From Candidatus Nitrotoga sp. CP45 (lineage in GTDB: Bacteria; Bacteroidota; Bacteroidia; Flavobacteriales; Flavobacteriaceae), in contig CALQCV020000140.1 of NCBI GenBank assembly GCA_943329165.2, positions 1 through 5,732 of the forward strand: a DNA stretch of 5,732 bases. Direction: 5' to 3'. The notes beneath the pieces were generated by a model. It saw nothing but the letters and a program-made list of their open reading frames with translations. It ran no database searches and was not told the origin of the DNA. The position numbers and the translations under genes are program-made. Of this stretch, positions 1-5,732 are shown one piece after another (position 1 is the first letter of the stretch; each line of letters opens with the position of its first letter).

Positions 1-54
1 AGTGTTGGTTTATCGTTAAGCGATAAATGGTTTGTGAAGCGTAAATTCGACTAA
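1..54 (+). CDS. C-terminal end of an upstream protein, possibly an outer-membrane beta-barrel (partial)
   Basis: Frame 1 is open from the first base to a TAA at 52-54 and gives 17 residues ending in SDKWFVKRKFD. The other two plus frames hit stops within the first 24 bases, and the next gene begins 11 bases after this stop, so this is most likely the tail of a real gene. The alternating polar and hydrophobic residues (SVGLSLSDKW) and the near-terminal Phe resemble the last strand of a beta-barrel outer-membrane protein. In related flavobacteria I recall a barrel protein near this position, next to a type III pantothenate kinase gene. That assignment is inference from a very short fragment; the presence of a gene end is fairly safe, the function is not. 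Confidence 0.55.
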   Translation, partial: SVGLSLSDKWFVKRKFD

Positions 55-65
55 AACTAATAATT

Positions 66-599
66 ATGAAGGCAATTATTTTTATACTTAGTGTTTTGTT
101 TATTACAAATAACAATGCTCAAAAGTTTGATTTTACTTCAAAAATATCGGAATATCAAGCCTTTTTTAACGCAAATAAAATTGCTAAATCTTATACTGTT
201 TGGAGTGATGTTAGCAAAAATTGCCCTAAAGAAAACGAAGTAATTTATACTGACGGAATTCAAATTCTTCAACACAAAATTGACACTGCGGCTTTAGCCG
301 AAGAAAAAGTAAAGCTTGTTCGCGATGTTCTGATATTGTATGACCAATACAATAAAAATTATCCTCTTTCAACGCCTGATTTTGAAGTAGCTAAAGCTGT
401 CTATTATTTAGCAATACAAACTGCACGAAAAGCAGGAATTGCTGAGCCAAGATTAAAGCCAGCCGCTGATAAAATAGAAAAAAAGCTAGAAGCCAAATCG
501 GTAACAGCAGCTGAAATTTCCAAGGCAAAAATGAATGGAAAATCGGTAAGCATTGGTTCTTGGATTAATGAAACCATTATTTTTCCTGCCAAATCATGA
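66..599 (+). CDS. Secreted 177-aa protein related to the N-terminus of Bacteroidota TPR proteins
   Basis: The protein starts with a Sec signal peptide: Lys2, a hydrophobic stretch at about residues 3-13, and a likely cleavage near Ala18, where the AQ pair is typical of Bacteroidota. The mature part is predominantly helical and lysine-rich. Residues 46-70 (Trp46, NCPK at 52-55, IY at 60-61, DGI at 63-65) and the following segment with LYDQY (91-95) resemble the start of the larger Bacteroidota tetratricopeptide-repeat envelope proteins, which usually run to about 400 residues or more. No clear TPR consensus repeats remain here. Its stop overlaps the start of the lptC-like gene by four bases (ATGA at 596-599), so the two are probably translationally coupled. 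The leader is A-rich without a Shine-Dalgarno motif. The cellular role is unknown; location in the periplasm or at the outer membrane follows from the signal peptide. I regard the gene as certain and the family link as moderate. Confidence 0.85.
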   Translation: MKAIIFILSVLFITNNNAQKFDFTSKISEYQAFFNANKIAKSYTVWSDVSKNCPKENEVIYTDGIQILQHKIDTAALAEEKVKLVRDVLILYDQYNKNYPLSTPDFEVAKAVYYLAIQTARKAGIAEPRLKPAADKIEKKLEAKSVTAAEISKAKMNGKSVSIGSWINETIIFPAKS

Positions 600-1150
600 T
601 GCATTCTACTAGAAATAGTGTCCCTTTTATTCTCTCAATCCTTTTTTGCTTTCTTATAACTGGCTGTGAAAGTAACTTTCGCGAAGTTCAAAAAATGGGT
701 TTTGCCGAATTTTCACCAAGTGGTGATGCGGAAGGTATTAATCTTAAATACACCGATTCCGGGAGAATCACTGCTAATTTGATAAGCCCAAAAATGTTGG
801 ATTATGCCACTGTAGAATTTCCGTTTACCGAATTCCCAAAAGGCATACATTTAACCCTATTTGATAAAAATGGTAAAGAAACGTATATAGATGCCAAATA
901 TGCTGTCTCTCACGCCGACACTAAAATAATAGATTTGCAGAACGACGTAAAAATATCTAATCAAAATGGCGAATTGCTCGAAACAGAGCAATTGTATTAC
1001 GACCAGAAAAACGAATGGTTTTTTACCGAAAAAAAGTTTAAATTTACTTCCTCAAAAGGAGTTTCCTATGGCGAGGGAATTGATTTTAGTAAAGATTTCA
1101 AAAAAGTTAACTCACAAAAAATATCTGGAGAAATCCAATCATCAGAATAA
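596..1150 (+). CDS. lptC: LptC-like LPS export periplasmic lipoprotein
   Basis: LptC is the inner-membrane-anchored subunit that takes lipopolysaccharide from the LptB2FG transporter and passes it to LptA in the periplasmic bridge. The sequence has a lipoprotein signal peptide: Arg6, a hydrophobic core at about 10-20, and a lipobox LITGC with the modified Cys at residue 24. The rest is a beta-rich OstA/LptC-type domain with motifs typical of Bacteroidota members: YTDSGR (52-57), SP near 64-65, EFP before 81, a strand-rich middle with D114-LQNDV, the LLETEQLYYD segment (127-136) and WFFTE (141-145). At 184 residues it has normal length. Two adjacent ATG codons (596 and 599) are possible starts; the first creates the ATGA overlap with the preceding gene. 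Unlike the E. coli protein, which keeps an N-terminal membrane helix, this one appears to be lipid-anchored. A small membrane protein follows after two bases. Confidence 0.86.
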   Translation: MMHSTRNSVPFILSILFCFLITGCESNFREVQKMGFAEFSPSGDAEGINLKYTDSGRITANLISPKMLDYATVEFPFTEFPKGIHLTLFDKNGKETYIDAKYAVSHADTKIIDLQNDVKISNQNGELLETEQLYYDQKNEWFFTEKKFKFTSSKGVSYGEGIDFSKDFKKVNSQKISGEIQSSE

Positions 1151-1152
1151 CT

Positions 1153-1344
1153 ATGAACTATTTAAAATTTACCCAATACGCGTATTTACTTGCCGGAATC
1201 CTTTTTATTATTGACGCATTTGCAAAATGGCAATCACAAGAAAACTTTACCATTAGCGCTATATTTGCTGCTGTTTGTGTTTTTCTTTTTTTCTTTAGAA
1301 GAAAGTTTGCCAAAAAATTTGACGATCACAACAAAAAACCCTAA
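1153..1344 (+). CDS. 63-aa membrane microprotein with two predicted helices
   Basis: I do not recognise a named family. The sequence shows two hydrophobic segments, about residues 9-24 (AYLLAGILFIIDAFAK) and 34-49 (SAIFAAVCVFLFFFRR), joined by a short polar loop (WQSQENF), followed by a strongly basic tail (RRKFAKKFDDHNKKP). By the positive-inside rule the C-terminus should face the cytoplasm, making this a hairpin in the inner membrane. It begins two bases after the lptC-like stop and ends three bases before the CNNM-family gene, so it is almost certainly translated from the same mRNA. This spacing, with a clean ATG and stop, makes it a real gene despite its size. A role in assisting LptC or the neighbouring CNNM protein is possible from position only; nothing in the sequence shows it. 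Confidence 0.78.
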   Translation: MNYLKFTQYAYLLAGILFIIDAFAKWQSQENFTISAIFAAVCVFLFFFRRKFAKKFDDHNKKP

Positions 1345-1347
1345 TTC

Positions 1348-2607
1348 ATGGAAATCGGAATAATCATTCTATGCTTGATACTTTCCGCTTTTTTCTCTGG
1401 AATGGAAATCGCCTTTGTTTCTTCCAACAAAATTTATCTTGAAATTGAAAAAAAACAAGACGATTTTATTTCTAAAATCCTAACCAAACTTACCAAAAAA
1501 CCATCCAAATTTATCGCCACAATGCTAGTGGGCAATAATATTTCAATGGTTATTTACGGGTTTTTTATGGGCGATTTATTGATGCGCTGGTTTGTAACAC
1601 TTGAATTTAACTTCACCGATTTTTCTAATTTATTACTACAAACCACACTTTCAACGCTCATCGTTTTAATGACATCCGAGTTTTTACCAAAAGTGTTTTT
1701 TCAAATCTATGCTAATAGCTTTATCAAATTCTTTGCCTTGCCGGCTTATTTTTTCTACAGACTTTTTTATTATATTTCTTCATTTCTGATTTGGATTTCA
1801 GATTATGTTCTGCGAAAATTTTTTAAAACCGAGGGCGATCAAATCAATTTGTCTTTTAGTAAAGTAGAACTTGGAAATTACATTTCGGAACAAATGAATG
1901 CCTTGCAAGATCACGAAACCGTAGATTCAGAAATTCAAATTTTTCAAAATGCTTTAGAATTTTCTGGAGTGAAAGCTCGAGAAATTATGACGCCAAGAAC
2001 AGAACTCGTTGCCGTTGATTTGCACAGTTCTATAGCAGATTTGAGAGAGCTTTTTATAGAAACCGGATATTCTAAAATTCTAGTTTATACTAATACGCTG
2101 GACGATATTGTGGGCTATATACATTCGTTTGAACTTTTCAAAAAACCACGAAGTGTCAAATCGATTATGATTCCTGTCGAATTTGTTCCCGAGACCATTT
2201 TCATAAAAGATGCTATGAATTTGTTGACCAAAAAACGAAAAAGTATTGCCGTAATTTTAGACGAATACGGTGGAACTTCGGGTATAGTAACTATCGAAGA
2301 TATTGTAGAAGAACTGTTTGGTGAAATTGAAGACGAACACGATTCCGATGAAGAATTGATGGAAAATAAAGTAGACGATTCAAATTATTTTTTTTCAACT
2401 CGTTTGGATGTCCAGTATTTAAACGAAACTTATAAGTTGAATATTCCTGAGAGTGATTCATATGAAACTTTGGGTGGATTTATTGTTGATTTTTCCAAAG
2501 AAATTCCAATAAAAGGTGCTCAAATAACCATCGGAAACTTTCTATTTGTCATTGAAGAAGCAACTAATAAGAAAATCGAGTTAGTAAAAATGACGGTATT
2601 GGATTAA
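1348..2607 (+). CDS. CNNM / HlyC-CorC family membrane protein (DUF21, CBS pair, CorC-HlyC domain)
   Basis: This 419-aa protein has the complete architecture of the CNNM/CorB family. Residues 1 to about 170 form the DUF21 membrane domain, with SAFFSGMEIAF (13-23), the VGNN motif (61-64) and SEFLPK (110-115). A CBS pair follows: REIMTPRTEL (211-220) opens it, GYIH (256-259) ends the first CBS, and DEYGGTSGIVTIEDIVEELF (305-324) ends the second. An acidic linker (about 326-343) leads to the C-terminal CorC/HlyC domain with LGGFIVD (375-381) and GNFLFVIEE (396-404). Characterised relatives are implicated in Mg2+ efflux or homeostasis, with the CBS pair binding nucleotide; the annotation 'hemolysin' is historical. 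The gliding gene gldE of flavobacteria belongs to the same superfamily, but no gldD or ssb lies here, so I do not call it gldE. The gene sits three bases behind the microprotein gene. No hairpin terminator is visible after it, so readthrough into the isomerase gene is possible. Confidence 0.93.
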   Translation: MEIGIIILCLILSAFFSGMEIAFVSSNKIYLEIEKKQDDFISKILTKLTKKPSKFIATMLVGNNISMVIYGFFMGDLLMRWFVTLEFNFTDFSNLLLQTTLSTLIVLMTSEFLPKVFFQIYANSFIKFFALPAYFFYRLFYYISSFLIWISDYVLRKFFKTEGDQINLSFSKVELGNYISEQMNALQDHETVDSEIQIFQNALEFSGVKAREIMTPRTELVAVDLHSSIADLRELFIETGYSKILVYTNTLDDIVGYIHSFELFKKPRSVKSIMIPVEFVPETIFIKDAMNLLTKKRKSIAVILDEYGGTSGIVTIEDIVEELFGEIEDEHDSDEELMENKVDDSNYFFSTRLDVQYLNETYKLNIPESDSYETLGGFIVDFSKEIPIKGAQITIGNFLFVIEEATNKKIELVKMTVLD

Positions 2608-2676
2608 TTTCTGAAAAAAAATCGAAAATTAAATGAAATTATGACCCTGTGAGTATTATTATTTAACATATAATTG

Positions 2677-2684
2677 TATTTTCG
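2677..2684 (+). promoter_or_regulatory. Candidate -7 box of a Bacteroidota sigma-A-type promoter for the isomerase gene
   Basis: The octamer TATTTTCG matches the Bacteroidota -7 consensus TAnnTTTG at all but one defined position. It lies about 31 bases before the ATG at 2716, which would give a leader of about 25 bases that is very A-rich (AATTAAAAATTAACAAAAAT), as usual for flavobacterial translation starts. A convincing -33 TTG element is not seen at the expected 19-21 base spacing, so the call rests on the -7 box and its position in the 108-base gap, the largest in the plus-strand cluster. The rest of the gap (2608-2715) is AT-rich and holds no gene or hairpin that I can support. Confidence 0.45.
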
Positions 2685-2715
2685 CAAACTGAATTAAAAA
2701 TTAACAAAAATAGAA

Positions 2716-4818
2716 ATGGCAGTTTTATCAAAAATTAGAAATCGTTCGGGCTTACTTTTATTAGCGATAGGTTTTGCTTTATTGGCTTTTGTTGTACAAG
2801 ATGTATTTACAAAAGGTTTCAACAGTGTGTCTACAGACGTAGGAAGTGTGAATGGAAAAGATATTTCTTTTGACGAGTTCAAAATAAAGGTTGCAAACAC
2901 GGAGAAAAATTCTCAAAATCAAGGGCAAAATATGACTTCGATGCAAGCATCAAACCAAGTTTGGAATCAAGAAGTTCAAGTGGCGCTGCTTAACGCTGAA
3001 TTTGAAAAATTAGGAATCCGCGTTGGCGAAAAACATATTATTGAAGCATTCAAATCTGATCCAAACATTGGTCAGAACCAGATGTTTTTAAATGCAGCTG
3101 GAAAATTTGACTTAAACAAGTTTAAGGATTATTTTAAAGAAGTTCCAAACGGAATCCAAATGTTGAAAGATCAGGAAAAAAATGCTGAGTTAAGAGCGAA
3201 GTATGAAATTTACAATTCATTGATAAAAGGCGGAATGTATGCTACTCAAGCAGAAGGGAAATTCAAATACGAGGCAGAATTAAATAAAGTGAGTTTTGAT
3301 TTTGTGATGGTTCCGTTTTCTTCAATTAAAGACAGTGATGTAAAAGTAACCGATGAGGAAATCACTACATACATGAAAACAAAAGAGAAAAAATTCAAAT
3401 CAGAGGAATCTCGTGAGTTGGATTATGTTTTGATTTCAGAAAAACCATCTGCTACTGACGAAGCTGAGATAAAGAAAAATGTTGACGCTTTATTGTTACC
3501 AAGTGTACGTTACAATAAAGAAACAGGTAAAAACGATACTATTCAAGGATTCAGATCAGTAACGGATAACGCTGACTTTGTAAACGCAAATTCTGATATT
3601 CCGTTTGACTCAAGCTATGTATCAAAACAAGATTTACCAGCTGCAGTTGCAGAACAATTATTTAATTTACCAGCAGGCGAAATTTACGGACCATATATGC
3701 GTGATAATTACTATTGTTTATCAAAAGGATTAGGCAGAAAAGCAGGAGCGAAAGCAAAAGCAAGTCACATTTTAATAAGCTGGGAAGGAACAAAGGTTCC
3801 CAACAAAAAAGAAAAAAGAACCAAAGAACAAGCCAAAGCTAAAGCTGATGGTTTATTAGCACAGGCGCAGGCAAACGCAGGAATGTTTATGATGTTAGCC
3901 ATGTCTAACTCTGATGATTCATCTGCTCAGCAAGGTGGTGATTTAGGATTTTTTGGTCCAGGCCAAATGGTTAAACCATTTAATGATTTTGCTTTCAATA
4001 ATCCTATCGGAAAAATTGGTTTAGTTGAAACAGAATTTGGTTACCATATTATCCAAGTAACTGATAAGCAAGATGCCGTGAAATTGGCAACTATTGCTCA
4101 AAAAATTGAGCCGTCGGAAGCTACTAATGATAAAATCTACACACAAGCAACCAAATTTGAAATGGATGCTGCAAATAAAGATTTTGCTGCCTTAGTTAAA
4201 GAAGCGAAACTAACTGCAATTCCAGCGGTAAGAGTAAAAGCAATCGATGAGAACTTTGGCTCCATGAGTAACCAAAGACAAATTGTTAAATGGGCTTTTG
4301 AAGGCGATACTAAGATTGGTAGTGTGAAACGATTTGAAATCGTAAATGTTGGTCACGTTATTGCCAAATTAAAAAGCATTGCTGCAAAAGGATTAATGAC
4401 AATTGAAGAAGCAAGACCTCAAGTCGAGCCAATATTGAAAAACAAAAAGAAAGCGGTAAAAATTGAAGCAGCCATGAAAGGTGCTTCTTTAGCAGCTATC
4501 GCGGCTACCAGTAAAGTTGCTGTTATGAACGCTGTTGATTTAACCGTTGAGAGTCCAAATGTTCCTGGTGCTGGTTTTGAGCCAAAAGTAGTTGGAATGG
4601 CATTTACATCTAAAGCAGGTGTGGTTTCAAAACCAATTGAAGGAAATTCAGGAGTATTTGTATTTGCTACTAAAGTGGTTACTAAAGCACCAGCAATTCA
4701 GAAATATGATGATTATACTGCTAAAGTAAAACAGCAGGCTGTTGGAAATTCAGGAAGATTTATGCAAGCGTTGAAAGAGGATGCTGATATCGTTGATAAC
4801 AGAGCTAATTTTTACTAG
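2716..4818 (+). CDS. Membrane-anchored peptidyl-prolyl isomerase / chaperone, PpiD-SurA type
   Basis: The 700-aa product is predicted to be a periplasmic folding factor held in the inner membrane, catalysing cis-trans isomerisation of prolyl bonds and chaperoning exported proteins. A single N-terminal anchor (about 11-29, LLLLAIGFALLAFVV) follows a basic MAVLSKIRNRS segment, as in PpiD. Residues 40 to about 200 form the SurA-like N-terminal chaperone region, starting with the typical VGSVNGKDISFDEF. The parvulin (rotamase) domain spans about 345-450: SHILI (350-354), GGDLGFF (407-413), GQM (416-418), PF (421-422) and TEFGYHIIQV (439-448). His351, Asp401, Met418, Phe422 and His444 occupy the usual active-site positions, with Asp401 aligning with the Cys/Asp position, so it looks catalytically intact. 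Segments resembling the C-terminal half of a parvulin recur at about 312-337, 524-552 and 626-651, suggesting degenerate extra domains. The gene has its own candidate promoter and ends in a strong terminator. PpiD is the most similar named protein, but Bacteroidota members are divergent, so I give no symbol. Confidence 0.93.
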   Translation: MAVLSKIRNRSGLLLLAIGFALLAFVVQDVFTKGFNSVSTDVGSVNGKDISFDEFKIKVANTEKNSQNQGQNMTSMQASNQVWNQEVQVALLNAEFEKLGIRVGEKHIIEAFKSDPNIGQNQMFLNAAGKFDLNKFKDYFKEVPNGIQMLKDQEKNAELRAKYEIYNSLIKGGMYATQAEGKFKYEAELNKVSFDFVMVPFSSIKDSDVKVTDEEITTYMKTKEKKFKSEESRELDYVLISEKPSATDEAEIKKNVDALLLPSVRYNKETGKNDTIQGFRSVTDNADFVNANSDIPFDSSYVSKQDLPAAVAEQLFNLPAGEIYGPYMRDNYYCLSKGLGRKAGAKAKASHILISWEGTKVPNKKEKRTKEQAKAKADGLLAQAQANAGMFMMLAMSNSDDSSAQQGGDLGFFGPGQMVKPFNDFAFNNPIGKIGLVETEFGYHIIQVTDKQDAVKLATIAQKIEPSEATNDKIYTQATKFEMDAANKDFAALVKEAKLTAIPAVRVKAIDENFGSMSNQRQIVKWAFEGDTKIGSVKRFEIVNVGHVIAKLKSIAAKGLMTIEEARPQVEPILKNKKKAVKIEAAMKGASLAAIAATSKVAVMNAVDLTVESPNVPGAGFEPKVVGMAFTSKAGVVSKPIEGNSGVFVFATKVVTKAPAIQKYDDYTAKVKQQAVGNSGRFMQALKEDADIVDNRANFY

Positions 4819-4840
4819 CTAGCAATCGAAATTAAATATA

Positions 4841-4876
4841 AACCCCGACTCGAAAATAACGAGACGGGGTTTTTTT
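4841..4876 (+). terminator. Rho-independent terminator between convergent genes
   Basis: The arms AACCCCGACTCG (4841-4852) and CGAGACGGGGTT (4860-4871) pair with a single A-A mismatch around a seven-base AAAATAA loop, and the 3' arm runs into seven T (4870-4876). It lies 22 bases after the isomerase stop and is a textbook terminator for the plus strand. Read from the minus strand, the same stem follows the kinase stop directly and is followed by the weaker TTTATATTTAATTT, so it may also stop kinase transcription. Two T of the run belong to the kinase stop codon (4875-4877). Confidence 0.92.
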
Positions 4877-5732
4877 ATAGTATCATTTCACTATACGGAA
4901 TCACAATTTCAAAACCTTTTTCTTTGAAATACTCGGTTGGGTTTTCTTTAGAGATACTCATTACAAAATCGCCACCCCAAGCACCAAGGCTTTTTATCAC
5001 ACCATCAAAATCGGGAAACAATGCTTCTTTAACGGTTGGTAATTCTAAAATGTTACTCAATTCAATTTCGTGATTATGTACGGCGTTGCCAAATTCTTTT
5101 ATAGTTGTAGATTCGATTACTTTTTTTGTGATAGAATTTATTGTTGTGATTGCATGTTGCATATTTCCCTTTTTGCCATAATATGACGCAATCGCAGCTT
5201 TACTATTTTGTTTTTTATTGAGATAAACAAAATAGATATTGTTTGTAAAATCAGGTTTGAAATTTACTTTTTCTACCACTGGTTTCTCATTGAGCACTTG
5301 ATATTGTATTGGACTGTCATTTTGAGCGCAGGCAATATCGTAGCCGCTACCTCCAAAACTTCTTATTAGTAGCTCAAAAGCGTCAATTTCGAACCATTGC
5401 GCAATGTTATTGATTAAAGTAGAAGAAGTTCCCAAACCCCAAAATTTTGGAAAAGTCAATTCGGTTCTGATTGTATATCCTTTTGACTTTGTAATTAATT
5501 CAGGATTCATTGTAAAAGCCACGTGTAAAATCTCGACTAAAGTGTTTTTGATATTGTTGGCATCATCAAAAAGCTCTTTTCTAATAATAGATGAAAACGG
5601 AATAGTATCCTCAAACCAAAAACTTCCATCGCTGTCAAAACTTTTCCAATGTATGATATGCCCTTCGGCTTCTTCAACGATTAAATTTTGTCCAAACTTT
5701 GTAGGCAACGCAAAAGCTTTGGCACCATCAAG
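4875..5732 (-). CDS. GYDIA-family GHMP kinase, 5' end beyond the window (partial)
   Basis: This is a GHMP-superfamily small-molecule kinase of the Bacteroidota 'GYDIA' type, thought to act in the mevalonate (isoprenoid) pathway; its exact substrate is not evident. The frame stays open to the right edge and reads LDGAKAFALPTKFGQ at the start. A TTG at 5708-5706 could be taken as a start, but the eight codons before it match the family's N-terminal GEY-VLDGA region, so the real ATG lies outside; the visible part is 285 residues of about 300-310. The phosphate-binding loop is GLGTSS (5421-5438), the name-giving GSGYDIA lies at 5331-5351, and its Asp aligns with the catalytic Asp of mevalonate and phosphomevalonate kinases (GSG-D-A pattern). 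The third motif reads GAWGGD (4968-4985) in place of a glycine-rich GAGGGG. In related genomes an HMG-CoA reductase gene tends to sit next to it; that would be outside this window. It converges on the isomerase gene. Confidence 0.9.
   Translation of the reverse strand, partial: LDGAKAFALPTKFGQNLIVEEAEGHIIHWKSFDSDGSFWFEDTIPFSSIIRKELFDDANNIKNTLVEILHVAFTMNPELITKSKGYTIRTELTFPKFWGLGTSSTLINNIAQWFEIDAFELLIRSFGGSGYDIACAQNDSPIQYQVLNEKPVVEKVNFKPDFTNNIYFVYLNKKQNSKAAIASYYGKKGNMQHAITTINSITKKVIESTTIKEFGNAVHNHEIELSNILELPTVKEALFPDFDGVIKSLGAWGGDFVMSISKENPTEYFKEKGFEIVIPYSEMIL

Noticed and set aside
9..27. Inverted repeat with 7-base arms (TTTATCG / CGATAAA) around TTAAG.
   Set aside because: It lies inside the last codons of the upstream gene, has no T-run after it and has AT-rich arms; most likely chance.
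404..604. Minus-strand open frame of 66 codons.
   Set aside because: Lies almost entirely inside the antisense of a well-supported secreted protein gene, with no recognisable motif.
966..1214. Plus-strand open frame of 82 codons overlapping the lptC-like and microprotein genes.
   Set aside because: Out-of-frame shadow rich in Lys, Asn and Ser; both genes it overlaps have strong support in their own frames.
1348..2607. Calling the CNNM protein GldE, the gliding-motility component.
   Set aside because: GldE belongs to the same superfamily, but the usual gldD/ssb neighbourhood is absent, and CNNM paralogues are common in flavobacteria.
2694..2900. Minus-strand open frame of 68 codons over the start of the isomerase gene.
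   Set aside because: Antisense to the membrane anchor and chaperone region, which are clearly coding; no independent support.
1..5732. A defence, mobile or otherwise novel multi-gene system.
   Set aside because: All genes fit a conserved flavobacterial chromosomal neighbourhood; no transposase, integrase, repeat array, toxin-antitoxin pair or compositional break is visible.

Overview
The window looks like chromosomal DNA from a member of the Flavobacteriia, most likely Flavobacterium or a close relative. The evidence is low GC content, A-rich leaders in place of clear Shine-Dalgarno sites, a Bacteroidota-type -7 promoter box, and a gene set and order that I recognise from that group: an LptC-like lipoprotein, a CNNM/HlyC protein, a PpiD/SurA-like isomerase and a GYDIA-type GHMP kinase. 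No RNA gene, mobile element, CRISPR array or foreign-looking island is visible.

Layout. Bases 1-54 are the last 17 codons of an upstream gene, possibly a beta-barrel protein. A tightly packed plus-strand cluster follows: a 177-aa secreted protein related to the N-terminal part of Bacteroidota TPR proteins (66-599), an LptC-type lipoprotein (596-1150, ATGA overlap), a 63-aa two-helix membrane protein (1153-1344) and a CNNM/HlyC-CorC family membrane protein (1348-2607). Spacings of -4, +2 and +3 bases indicate one translationally coupled operon. A 108-base gap carries a probable promoter for a 700-aa membrane-anchored parvulin chaperone (2716-4818). A strong hairpin terminator closes that gene. 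A minus-strand GYDIA-family GHMP kinase converges on it; its stop codon lies partly inside the terminator's T-run, and its 5' end lies beyond the right edge of the window.

Functionally, most of the plus-strand genes concern the cell envelope: LPS transport (LptC), folding of exported proteins (PpiD/SurA-like), a secreted small protein and two inner-membrane proteins. The kinase is probably part of the mevalonate/isoprenoid pathway and belongs to a separate transcription unit.

I found no previously undescribed multi-gene system. The points most worth checking are the conserved-looking microprotein inside the lptC operon, the four-fold recurrence of a parvulin-like segment in the isomerase, the altered third GHMP motif of the kinase, and the short form of the TPR-related protein.
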